A DNA stretch of 8,559 bases from Rhodothermia bacterium (GCA_030431165.1 JAUIJQ010000104.1:1-8559), one strand, 5' to 3'; counted from the first letter of the stretch, positions 1-6,660 are shown. Notes: generated from the letters alone by a model not told the origin. Program-made: numbers and translations.

Positions 1-303
1 CTCGACATCATTGGGTGCCCGCCCCAGCTGATGGTTCTTGATGTCCCGCAGGTCGTCCGCCATGCGGAAAAAGAGCAGGTAAATCTCGCACAAGAACCGC
101 CAAAAGACCGCAGCCAAAAGCGTCCCAAGTACGGTGACAATCAACCCCATCAATCCAGCACCAAAATCCTGGGTCAGGCCCCACAGCGATCCGAGGAAGC
201 TGATGATAAAACCGAGCGCAATCCCGATAAGGCCTAGATAATAAAGGATTTTTATTAGGCCTGACCCCAGTAGCTTATCGAAGTTCAAGAACCTGGAAAT
301 CAT
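1..303 (-). CDS. DUF4282 domain membrane protein (C-terminus beyond left edge)
   Basis: This reading frame starts at 303 on the minus strand and stays open for 101 codons to the window edge. The start is supported by GAGGAG six bases upstream of the ATG. The protein begins MISRFLNFDKLLG, followed by a hydrophobic segment at about residues 17-42 and a second at about 50-72. It then has the family-like amphipathic stretch FRFLCEIYLLFFRMADDLRDIK (about 67-89, quoted approximately) followed by a polar tail. This order, FL-F-dK-ltp/gs-ikilY, two membrane helices, then R-x-x-cE-x-x-x-x-x-FR-x-x-(D/E)-L-R-(D/E)-I, is what I know of the DUF4282 family. The family's biochemical role is unknown; it is presumed to lie in the inner membrane with two helices. 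Base composition is visibly lower in GC than in the genes to the right. It is transcribed away from the secreted-protein unit at 480. The family call is by pattern recognition, not search. Confidence 0.85.
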   Translation of the reverse strand, partial: MISRFLNFDKLLGSGLIKILYYLGLIGIALGFIISFLGSLWGLTQDFGAGLMGLIVTVLGTLLAAVFWRFLCEIYLLFFRMADDLRDIKNHQLGRAPNDVE

Positions 304-423
304 ATGTCTCTCCTCTTTTGTGGACGATAGACATCCCGACCTGTGTTGCCCACACAATCAAGAACAACGCTCAGTCAGGTCCCCCCTGAAGAAAATTCAA
401 TGAGTGAATAATCGGGATTTACG

Positions 424-437
424 TTTCGGCTCCGAAA
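424..437. promoter_or_regulatory. Perfect inverted repeat in the divergent gap, possible operator
   Basis: TTTCGG-CT-CCGAAA is a perfect inverted repeat with 6-bp arms, 42 bp upstream of the start at 480. The string ACGTTTC occurs at its left edge (421-427) and again at 443-449 (ACGTTTCC), so the site has both inverted and direct symmetry. It lies in the 176-bp gap (304-479) between the divergent DUF4282 gene and the two-gene unit, where promoters for both must lie. I see no convincing -35/-10 pair there. Role as a regulator site is inference; the short arms could also occur by chance. Confidence 0.25.
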
Positions 438-479
438 GGTTAACGTTTCCGAAGAGAGAGGAAACAAAGGGGGAATCTC

Positions 480-815
480 ATGAAAACTCTTATCTCAAAA
501 TCGATCGCTGCAATCGCAGCCACCACGGTGTTCGTCGGCGCGGCGTCAGCTGCCACACTGACCTTGACGGGTACCGTCCGGGACTTCTCGGATAGCCATC
601 CGGACATGGAAAGCACGCTGGGTGTGGACCCAGGCATTGTCGAGACCATGCTCGGACTGGAGATCATCGACGAGGTGGACCGGGACGACGACATGAGGGA
701 AGTGGCGCGGCAGAAAGGGGCTGATCGTATCAACAAGCTTGGAGGGTCTACCCCAAACCCGTCGGATTCCGGCCCGCAAGAATCGCCCGCAGAAAACCCG
801 GAGGAGCAACAATGA
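480..815 (+). CDS. Small secreted acidic protein with truncated fibro-slime-like N-terminus
   Basis: A 111-residue protein starting at an ATG that follows AAGGGGGA with about 6 bases of spacing. Residues 1-24 form a clear Sec signal peptide: K2 and K7, a hydrophobic core, and an ASA cleavage site before A25. The mature N-terminus at about 27-59 reads LTLTGTVRDFSDSHPDME and then GVDPGIVETMLG. This matches the opening of the fibro-slime domain as I know it (TGTvRDF..sHPDFE...DpGiV...LG), which is found in extracellular and PEP-CTERM-type proteins. Full fibro-slime domains run on much longer. Here the similarity stops near residue 59 and is replaced by a charged segment (IIDEVDRDDDMREVARQKG) and a Pro/Ser/Glu/Gln tail. 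I count about 20 acidic and 7 basic residues after the signal peptide. No fibro-slime continuation was seen in the other two plus frames just after the break. It overlaps the next gene by 4 bp. The cell role is unknown; it is probably periplasmic or extracellular. Confidence 0.8.
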   Translation: MKTLISKSIAAIAATTVFVGAASAATLTLTGTVRDFSDSHPDMESTLGVDPGIVETMLGLEIIDEVDRDDDMREVARQKGADRINKLGGSTPNPSDSGPQESPAENPEEQQ

Positions 816-1141
816 ATACTATTACCGTTGAGAACGGGAAAAAGAAGCAGTACAAGCTGGATGGGAAAGGCAGCATCACGTTTACGTTACCTCGCGGCAC
901 GAAGGTCGAGACGGAGCTTCGCGGTGCTCACCAGTCGCTGATTCTGCGGTCGGCTATTATTCACAAGATCAAACGCGGGCCGAACTCGTCAATCGAGCTT
1001 CGCGGCTCAGCGACATTTGACGCGTTCAAGAATGAACTTGAGCCGACGGCGACCGTAATCTTCAAGGTGGACAAGAAGGCCACAATGACGCTTTCGGCAT
1101 CGCAGGACAAGGCATCCTTTAACCTCAAGCTGACGCTCTAG
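812..1141 (+). CDS. Small basic, probably beta-rich hypothetical protein
   Basis: A 109-residue protein I do not recognise. The ATG overlaps the stop of the upstream gene in ATGA (812-815), and GGAGGAG lies about 5 bases ahead. The two genes are therefore very likely translated from one transcript with coupling. There is no signal peptide and no membrane segment. The sequence alternates polar and hydrophobic residues (ITFTLPRGTKVETELRG, LILRSAIIHKIKRG, SIELRGSATF, ATVIFKVDKKATMTLSA), which suggests a beta-sandwich or beta-roll. The phrase ELRG occurs twice (about residues 35-38 and 62-65), hinting at an internal repeat of roughly 27 residues. I count 19 Lys/Arg against 10 Asp/Glu, so it is strongly basic where its partner is acidic. 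The existence of the gene is well supported by the start signal and overlap; its function is not known. Confidence 0.72.
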   Translation: MNTITVENGKKKQYKLDGKGSITFTLPRGTKVETELRGAHQSLILRSAIIHKIKRGPNSSIELRGSATFDAFKNELEPTATVIFKVDKKATMTLSASQDKASFNLKLTL

Positions 1142-1199
1142 CTGGAATCTGCTGACTCTGCATAGGCCTCTGTGAGCCTCTGGCTGATGCTCGCGACAT

Positions 1200-1283
1200 G
1201 CTCACGAGAGTGCTCCCGAGAGTGCTGTCGACAATACTCTCGACGATACTCTCGACAGTACTCTCGACAGTACTCTCGACAAT
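1200..1283. repeat. 12-bp tandem repeat, seven units
   Basis: Seven consecutive 12-bp units: GCTCACGAGAGT, GCTCCCGAGAGT, GCTGTCGACAAT, ACTCTCGACGAT, ACTCTCGACAGT, ACTCTCGACAGT, ACTCTCGACAAT. The outer units are more diverged than the middle ones, as expected if the array grew from within. The core unit ACTCTCGACAGT is one base pair short of a perfect 12-bp palindrome (ACTGTCGACAGT). The 298-bp gap 1142-1439 around it has no recognised gene. Because 12 is a multiple of three, the repeat stays open in several frames; the plus frame beginning at 1198 reads VLST/ILST repeats and ends at 1443. I see no T-rich terminator after the gene ending at 1141. The unit is too short and lacks spacers, so this is not a CRISPR array. 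Confidence 0.9.
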
Positions 1284-1355
1284 GCTGACGTTGGCACTCG
1301 CCCGACGCGTCCGCCGGGTCGATCCTACATGTACACGTATTTGGCATGGAACTTG

Positions 1356-1375
1356 GCCAATTAGCACCAATTGGC
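1356..1375. promoter_or_regulatory. Inverted repeat upstream of the glycosyltransferase
   Basis: GCCAATT (1356-1362) and AATTGGC (1369-1375) are perfect 7-bp inverted arms separated by AGCACC. The site lies 64 bp before the glycosyltransferase start at 1440, in the gap that must hold its promoter unless it is read from upstream. No T-tract follows, so a terminator is unlikely; an operator or a simple hairpin in the leader is possible. No convincing promoter hexamers could be placed around it. Confidence 0.3.
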
Positions 1376-1439
1376 GTTTAACGAACCCACCACGGTTCTA
1401 TTCCGGCCCTGACGGCCGAGCAAAGCGACTTGTGCACGA

Positions 1440-2342
1440 ATGAGTATCAATTCGAACCAAAAGGTCTCGATCGGACTTCCGGTTTATAACGGCGAAGACT
1501 TCATCGCAGAGGCAATCCAGTCCGTACTCGATCAGACGTATGACAACATCGAGTTGGTCATCTGTGACAACGGATCGACCGACGGAACAGCGTCGATCTG
1601 CCGCCAGTTCGCGGATCAGTCGGACAAGATCTTTTACTACCGGTACGAGGAAAATCGCGGTGCCGCCTGGAACTACAACCAGACGTTCCAACTCTCTACA
1701 GGTGACTACTTCAGATGGCTGGCGGCCGACGACTATCTGGCTCCAGAACTGGTAGAGCGATCGGTCGCGGTTCTCGACGAAAGACCCGAGGTTGTCCTCG
1801 CGTTTACAGCCGTCGTCGACATCGATGCAGATGGCAACCGGCTCACAACCAAGCGGTCTACCGTCAACTCTGACAAGGCACGACCAAGTGAACGGTTCCG
1901 CGGACTCGCCGAGGTGCGGCCGAGCCACAACTGCGAAGAAATCTTCGGACTGATGCGGCGCGATGTACTTGCTGACACCAAGCTCATCGAAAGCTATGCA
2001 GACTCAGATCGCACACTGCTCGCCGATCTGGGATTGCGTGGTCAGTTCTCTGAAATAAACGAGCCGCTATTCTTCCATCGCCTGCACGACAAGGGATCTG
2101 TCACCGCTAACCGTTCTCGTCATGCCCGCGCATCGTGGTTTGACCCCGGTCTCAGGGACAAGCTCGTCTTTCCAAATTGGCGCCAGCTTCGTGAAATGCT
2201 ACTCCTGCCGGCACGCGCATCGGTGCCGCTTGGGGAACGTGTCGCCTGCTATCAATACCTTGTAATCTGGACAATCAAGCGACGCAGACATCTTCGGAAT
2301 GACCTCAAGTGGGCGTTCCGAACGATCAGGGGTACCAATTGA
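1440..2342 (+). CDS. Family 2 glycosyltransferase (GT-A fold)
   Basis: A 300-residue protein of normal length for a stand-alone GT2 enzyme, with no membrane segments. It transfers a sugar from a nucleotide-sugar donor, probably at the cytoplasmic face during polysaccharide, O-antigen or glycan assembly; donor and acceptor cannot be told from sequence. Visible motifs are VSIGLPVYNGEDFIAEAIQS (9-28), the nucleotide-binding DNGSTDGT (43-50), ENRGAAWNYN (71-80), the metal-binding AADDY (95-99) in the place of the DXD, and a later SDRTLLADLGLRG (189-201) followed by FFHRLHDKGSVT (211-222) as in related enzymes. ATG 1440 is the only ATG, GTG or TTG start after the in-frame stop at 1410, yet no purine-rich ribosome site precedes it. 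It overlaps, in ATGA, the end of a small open frame (1198-1443), so coupled translation is possible. The next gene begins near its stop, suggesting co-transcription. Confidence 0.92.
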   Translation: MSINSNQKVSIGLPVYNGEDFIAEAIQSVLDQTYDNIELVICDNGSTDGTASICRQFADQSDKIFYYRYEENRGAAWNYNQTFQLSTGDYFRWLAADDYLAPELVERSVAVLDERPEVVLAFTAVVDIDADGNRLTTKRSTVNSDKARPSERFRGLAEVRPSHNCEEIFGLMRRDVLADTKLIESYADSDRTLLADLGLRGQFSEINEPLFFHRLHDKGSVTANRSRHARASWFDPGLRDKLVFPNWRQLREMLLLPARASVPLGERVACYQYLVIWTIKRRRHLRNDLKWAFRTIRGTN

Positions 2343-2349
2343 CACGTTG

Positions 2350-3657
2350 ATGCCTCAGGCGGCAGTCGGTACATTCGATAAACCACCGCCCGAGCCTGTG
2401 CATCACACACCTCCTACTCCCCTCGCGAATTCACGCACGCATTCAGGCCCACGCCGCCTCCCGCGTCCCGTCACCGCTTTCCTTCTCGCGCTGACGACAC
2501 TTGCCGGGTTTGCAAACCTGCGTTGCGGCCCTGGAGCGGGCGCCAACACTACCGCCCCACTCGCTATACCTGACAGCGGCGGGCCGGCGTTTGCGGATTC
2601 GAGCCTCGCTCGCCTGATTCTTCCTGAAGGGTTTCGCGTATCCGTCTACGCGCACGTCCCAAACGCGCGCATGCTTGTCCGCTCAGATGACGGCACCGTC
2701 TTCGTGAGTTCCCGACGCGGTGGCCGAGTACACGCGGTGCGAGATCTCGACGGCGACGGATACGCTGAAACGGTCGACACGCTTGCGGTAGGCCTCAACA
2801 TGCCCAACGGTATTGCGCTGCGGGACGGCGCTCTCTTCGTCGCGGAGGTAAATCAGATCTGGCGCTTCGATGACATTGCGGCCCGGCTGACGGAACGAGG
2901 TGGCGGACCCGACTCCACGCTGCCCGCTCCGGTCCTCGTCTCGGATGCATTTCCAGAGGACAGCCCCCACGGGTGCAAGTTCATCGCGTTCGGCCCGGAC
3001 GACAAGCTCTACGTTCCGGTGGGCGCGCCCTGCAACATCTGTGACGCGGGAGACCCGTACGCATCTATACTGCGGATGAATCCGGACGGGACCGAGCTTG
3101 AAACGTTTGCGCGCGGCGTACGCAACACGGTCGGCTTTACGTGGCATCCGGAAACCGGCGAAATGTGGTTTACCGACAACGGCAGGGATCTGATGGGTGA
3201 TGACATACCACCCTGCGAGTTGAATCACGCCCCGTCGTCTGGTATGCATTTCGGATACCCGCATTTCCACGGGGGCACAATACCGGATCCCGAGTTCGGA
3301 GCGGGACACGAGGCATCCGACTTCGTTGCACCGGCGCACAACCTGGGTGCCCATGTGGCCCCGCTTGGACTGGAATTCTATACGGGTGACAACTTCCCTG
3401 ACCAATACGACAATCAGCTCCTCGTTGCTGAGCATGGTTCGTGGAATCGGTCGAGGAAGGTTGGCTACCGCGTAATGCGCGCATCGGTCGTCGGCGATTC
3501 GGTTACAGCGTACGAACCGTTTGTTCAGGGCTGGTTGCAGGACGAAGAAACGTGGGGGCGACCCGTAGACGTGGAGCAACTCGCCGATGGAACCCTTCTC
3601 GTTTCCGATGACTGGGGTGGCCGCATCTACCGCGTCTGGTACGAGGCGCCGAACTGA
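2350..3657 (+). CDS. Exported PQQ-dependent L-sorbosone dehydrogenase-type sugar dehydrogenase
   Basis: This belongs to the soluble aldose/sorbosone dehydrogenase group, six-bladed propellers that oxidise sugars or aldehydes in the periplasm with PQQ and calcium. Numbered from ATG 2350 (435 residues), one sees LPEGFRVSVYA (91-101), a Ca-type DLDGDG loop (132-137), MPNGIAL, SPHGCKFIAFGPDDKLYV (205-222) with the likely catalytic His, VGAPCNIC (224-231), ARGVRNTVGF (254-263), WFTDNGRD (273-280), PPCELN (287-292), HVAPLG (335-340), AEHGSWNRS (360-368) and a terminal SDDWGGRIYRV. The N-terminus is odd: about 40 polar, Pro-rich residues precede a hydrophobic stretch (FLLALTTLAGFANL) and a Cys. That is a plausible export signal, but NLRC is a poor lipobox. 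No start has a ribosome site. The frame also has ATG 2299, which overlaps the glycosyltransferase by 44 bp, and GTG 2398. I chose 2350, 7 bp after the upstream stop, without strong evidence. No PQQ biosynthesis genes are in view. Confidence 0.9.
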   Translation: MPQAAVGTFDKPPPEPVHHTPPTPLANSRTHSGPRRLPRPVTAFLLALTTLAGFANLRCGPGAGANTTAPLAIPDSGGPAFADSSLARLILPEGFRVSVYAHVPNARMLVRSDDGTVFVSSRRGGRVHAVRDLDGDGYAETVDTLAVGLNMPNGIALRDGALFVAEVNQIWRFDDIAARLTERGGGPDSTLPAPVLVSDAFPEDSPHGCKFIAFGPDDKLYVPVGAPCNICDAGDPYASILRMNPDGTELETFARGVRNTVGFTWHPETGEMWFTDNGRDLMGDDIPPCELNHAPSSGMHFGYPHFHGGTIPDPEFGAGHEASDFVAPAHNLGAHVAPLGLEFYTGDNFPDQYDNQLLVAEHGSWNRSRKVGYRVMRASVVGDSVTAYEPFVQGWLQDEETWGRPVDVEQLADGTLLVSDDWGGRIYRVWYEAPN

Positions 3658-3732
3658 TACTTGCTCCTGGAATTAAAAACGCACTGAGCCTGTAGCTGAC
3701 CGCAAGCCGTAACCGCCGAAAAGCACAAACCC

Positions 3733-6207
3733 ATGAGCAGAATCAAACCACTCGGCCTCCTCTTGCTGACCTCCTTCATCGTTGGTAGTGCAACGGCCCA
3801 GCGTTTCGGCGAGGCCGTCGCGGTTTCGGGGACGCAGATCCTGATCGGTGATGGCACAAATCCGGCCGTCCCGGGTCAGGTGTACGTCTTTTCCAGCAAC
3901 GACAATGGTGGCTGGGATGACGTAGCCCACTTATCCGCCTCAGATGCGCGCATGCCTGTGCCTGGCCGCACCCCCGAACAGAATCGGGTCAATCGCTTCG
4001 GCGCGGTACTGTCTGCTTCCGGCGACCTCCTCGTGGTTGGAGCCCCTGGCGCACAGGCGGCCTATCTTTACCGATCAAGGGAAGAAGGACATTGGGTTGA
4101 AGTGGCGCGACTGGACGGCGAAGGAGACAATTTCGGATCCACGGTCGCCACTGACGGTGCACGCGTCGTTGTTGCATCGCCGGGGACCGCATCCGAAACC
4201 GGGGCGGTGTTTGTGTTTGAACGCACAACGTCCGGCGGAGCCAACGACGGGGCTGACGCATCCCGTGAGTTGTGGACGCTTACGTCGCGCCTGGCGCCGG
4301 CTGAGCTCTCTGTCGGTGATTCGTACGGGGCAGCTGTCGCCACGCGAGCTGGTACCGTTGTCGTCGGCGCGCCGGGTGCTGACGAAGATGCAGGCGCGGT
4401 GTACTGGCACGCCCCCGACTCGACCGGGCACGGCTGGACACACGGACGGCTCACCTCGCGCGTTGCCATGGCCGGGAGTAGACTGGGCGAATCGGTTGCG
4501 TTTGTTGGCAGTGCGGGTCAGCGCTTCGCAGCCGGAATGCCGGGCTTTGCTGATCGAAGCGGCGCCGTAGTCGTGTTCGAGAACCGTCCGTCGGGCTGGA
4601 CCACCGCCGAGCGCCTGTCACCGTTTACGGCAGCGCGCGCCGAAGGCTTCGGTACGTCTGTCGCCGTTGCCGGCGACCAGCTCTGGGTTGGCGCGCCGGG
4701 TTACGGTGGTCGTTTTGGATCTGGCGTTGTGTACACATTCACCGTCACATCCGGGATGCCGGACGATGTTGCTGCGGCAGTTGCTGACCATCTCGGGCGC
4801 GCAGGTACTGACATGCAGACGGCCGGACTCGGGAGAACAAGCGCAAGTGCCATACTGGACGTACGGGGTATGCAGGCACGCACGACGCTGGGCGCCACGA
4901 TTGCCGCCAATGACCAGATCGCCGTTGTCGGGGCACCGGGTTTTGACAACCGAGCCGGTGCGGGCGTTGCCTTTTCATACAGTGACGGTCAATGGCAGCA
5001 GGGCCCCAATCTGATCAATGAACCGTTCTCGTATGCGTCGATACAGGGAGACCTTGTGAGCTGCGACGAAGACCTGGCCGGAGATTTCCCATGCCGTGGT
5101 GTTGACATGACCTCGTTCCTGTCTGTCGCCGACCTCGGCGCTGACCGGGGCATTCGACTCAACGATCTCTGGGGCTGGCGCGACAGCCAAACGGGCAAAG
5201 AGTATGCGATTGTCGGATTGTCTAACCAGGCCTCGTTTGTCGACGTAACCGACGCGTACAATCCGATATATCTCGGCAAACTGCCGATGCCTGAGTCGGC
5301 CAACATGAGCGTCTGGCGTGACATGAAGGTGTACCGTGACCACGCCTACATCGTATCAGATGGCGCCGGTGACCACGGCATGCAGGTGTTTGACCTGAGA
5401 CAGCTCCGTGGAATCAACACGCCGCAGGTGTTTGAATCCACCGCACACTACCGCGGAATCCACAGCGCACATAACATCGTGATCAACGAACAAACGGGGT
5501 TTGCGTACGCTGTCGGAAGCAGCTCGGGCGGCGAAACGTGCGGCGGCGGACTGCACATGATTGACATCCGCGAGCCCGCACAACCGCAATTTGCCGGTTG
5601 TTTTTCGGATGGCACCACCGGTCGCCGCGGCACGGGCTACTCGCACGACGCACAGTGCGTTGTCTACGCGGGGCCTGACCCTGACTACAGAGATCGGGAA
5701 ATCTGCATCGGTTCAAATGAAACCGCGATCTCCATCGCAGATGTCACAGACAAAGAGAATCCGAAGTCGATCGCGATCGCGAGTTATCCGAATGTTCAGT
5801 ACACCCATCAAGGATGGCTTACCGACGACCAGCGGTACTTCTATGTCAACGACGAACTCGACGAGAACGCCGGACTCGTCGACGGTACACGAACGCTGAT
5901 CTTCGACCTGGCTGATCTTGACGACCCGTTGCTTGTCGGCGCACACGTTGCAACGACGACCGAGACCGACCACAACCTGTACGTTGACGGCAACTACATG
6001 TATCAGTCCAACACCGGCGCGGGTCTGCGAATTCTCGACATTTCTGATCCTGAAAATCCAGTCGAGACGGCGTACTTCGACACCTCGCCGGTTGGCGGCC
6101 GAGGTGGATCGTGGAGCAACTACCCGTACTTCGGAAACGGAAAGATCGTCGTCACGGCCGGCCACTACGGACTGTTCCTGCTGAAGAAGGCCGACTACTC
6201 GTTCTAG
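3733..6207 (+). CDS. Secreted FG-GAP propeller plus choice-of-anchor B family protein
   Basis: An 824-residue exported protein. Residues 1-22 are a signal peptide (MSRIKPLGLLLLTSFIVGSATA, cleavage before Q23). Residues 24-416 contain seven FG-GAP-like blades, each an FG-x-x-VA start, a VVGAPG-type turn and a GAVYVF-type strand, beginning near 25, 89, 134, 198, 251, 306 and 387. Blades 6 and 7 are separated by a helical-looking insertion (about 340-385). From about 444 to the end it matches the choice-of-anchor B domain (LVIVD-type propeller): CDEDLAGDFPCRGVDM, RLNDLWGWRD, VGLSNQASFVDVTD, SVWRDMKVYRDHAYIVSD, GMQVFDLRQLRG, HSAHNIVIN, YSHDAQCVVY, THQGWLTDDQRYFYVNDE, LRILDISDPENPVE. Several cysteines may pair as disulphides outside the cell. 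Family members often end in a sorting or anchor domain; this one stops at KKADYSF with none, so it is probably released or held non-covalently. Function is unknown; binding or scaffolding is likely. The gap to the dehydrogenase is 75 bp with no terminator. The ribosome site is weak. Confidence 0.93.
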   Translation: MSRIKPLGLLLLTSFIVGSATAQRFGEAVAVSGTQILIGDGTNPAVPGQVYVFSSNDNGGWDDVAHLSASDARMPVPGRTPEQNRVNRFGAVLSASGDLLVVGAPGAQAAYLYRSREEGHWVEVARLDGEGDNFGSTVATDGARVVVASPGTASETGAVFVFERTTSGGANDGADASRELWTLTSRLAPAELSVGDSYGAAVATRAGTVVVGAPGADEDAGAVYWHAPDSTGHGWTHGRLTSRVAMAGSRLGESVAFVGSAGQRFAAGMPGFADRSGAVVVFENRPSGWTTAERLSPFTAARAEGFGTSVAVAGDQLWVGAPGYGGRFGSGVVYTFTVTSGMPDDVAAAVADHLGRAGTDMQTAGLGRTSASAILDVRGMQARTTLGATIAANDQIAVVGAPGFDNRAGAGVAFSYSDGQWQQGPNLINEPFSYASIQGDLVSCDEDLAGDFPCRGVDMTSFLSVADLGADRGIRLNDLWGWRDSQTGKEYAIVGLSNQASFVDVTDAYNPIYLGKLPMPESANMSVWRDMKVYRDHAYIVSDGAGDHGMQVFDLRQLRGINTPQVFESTAHYRGIHSAHNIVINEQTGFAYAVGSSSGGETCGGGLHMIDIREPAQPQFAGCFSDGTTGRRGTGYSHDAQCVVYAGPDPDYRDREICIGSNETAISIADVTDKENPKSIAIASYPNVQYTHQGWLTDDQRYFYVNDELDENAGLVDGTRTLIFDLADLDDPLLVGAHVATTTETDHNLYVDGNYMYQSNTGAGLRILDISDPENPVETAYFDTSPVGGRGGSWSNYPYFGNGKIVVTAGHYGLFLLKKADYSF

Positions 6208-6632
6208 CTCGCTATGTAGCGCTCCAGTTGTTCGATGGTGATGCGCTGATCAGCGATGATCTCTTTTACGAGGTCGCCGATTGATACCACGCCGACAACG
6301 CGTGATCCGTCGAGCACCGGCAAGTGTCGAACGCGTTTCTCGGTCATCACGGCGAGCGCCTCGCGAATCGTCTGTGACGGAACGGCGTGGATTACGCGCT
6401 GCGTCATGATATCGCGTACCGGCGTGTCTCGTGAGGACCGCCCTTCGAGTATGACGCGCCGCGCGTAATCACGCTCGGAGAGAATCCCGACGAGTGTTTT
6501 GCCGTCCATGACGAGAAGTGCACCAACCGATTTTTCCGACATGATCCGGATTGCATCGAACACCGAGTCGGTCGGACCAACCGCCCAGATAGCGTCGCCC
6601 TTCTTCTTGAGAAGCTGACTGATCTTCTTCAT
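6204..6632 (-). CDS. Two-CBS-domain protein
   Basis: A 142-residue soluble protein consisting of little more than a Bateman module: CBS1 at about 7-62 and CBS2 at about 73-128, then a short helical tail (ITIEQLERYIAS) typical of stand-alone members. Each domain ends in the nucleotide-ribose motif: VGILSERDYARR (48-59) and VGVVSIGDLVK (113-123). Also typical are VILEGRSSRDTPVRDIMT and MTEKRVRHLPVLDG. Such modules bind AMP, ATP, SAM or related nucleotides and act as energy or redox sensors, usually by partnering another protein; no partner is evident here. GAGG seven bases before the ATG supports the start. Its stop codon (6204-6206) overlaps that of the convergent 824-residue gene inside CTAG, and it is divergent from the beta-helix gene. 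Its cytoplasmic, housekeeping character contrasts with the secreted proteins on either side. Confidence 0.95.
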   Translation of the reverse strand: MKKISQLLKKKGDAIWAVGPTDSVFDAIRIMSEKSVGALLVMDGKTLVGILSERDYARRVILEGRSSRDTPVRDIMTQRVIHAVPSQTIREALAVMTEKRVRHLPVLDGSRVVGVVSIGDLVKEIIADQRITIEQLERYIAS

Positions 6633-6660
6633 CTTTGTGCCTCGTCAGTTGCGTTACCGT

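Noticed and set aside
375..389. TCAGG-TCCCC-CCTGA hairpin in the left divergent gap
   Set aside because: The arms are only 5 bp, with no T-tract or placement relative to a promoter; expected by chance in a GC-rich gap.
1142..1199. Possible intrinsic terminator after the two-gene unit
   Set aside because: Only 4-bp arms (AGGC...GCCT) are present, with no following T-run.
1200..1295. Possible CRISPR array
   Set aside because: Units are 12 bp, directly adjacent, with no unique spacers and no cas genes.
1125..1370. Minus-strand frame with VEST/VESI tetrapeptide repeats
   Set aside because: It begins with a TTG without a ribosome site, runs into the end of the gene at 1141, and exists because a 12-bp repeat keeps several frames open. 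The plus-strand frame has slightly better context and is reported as a finding only.
1398..1928. 176-residue open frame on the minus strand
   Set aside because: It is antisense to the start of the glycosyltransferase, where the PVYNGED, DNGSTDGT and AADD motifs fix the coding strand.
2683..3579. 298-residue open frame on the minus strand
   Set aside because: It is wholly antisense to the PQQ dehydrogenase, whose family motifs run through the same bases. The predicted peptide has no recognisable motif and is typical of open antisense frames in GC-rich coding DNA.
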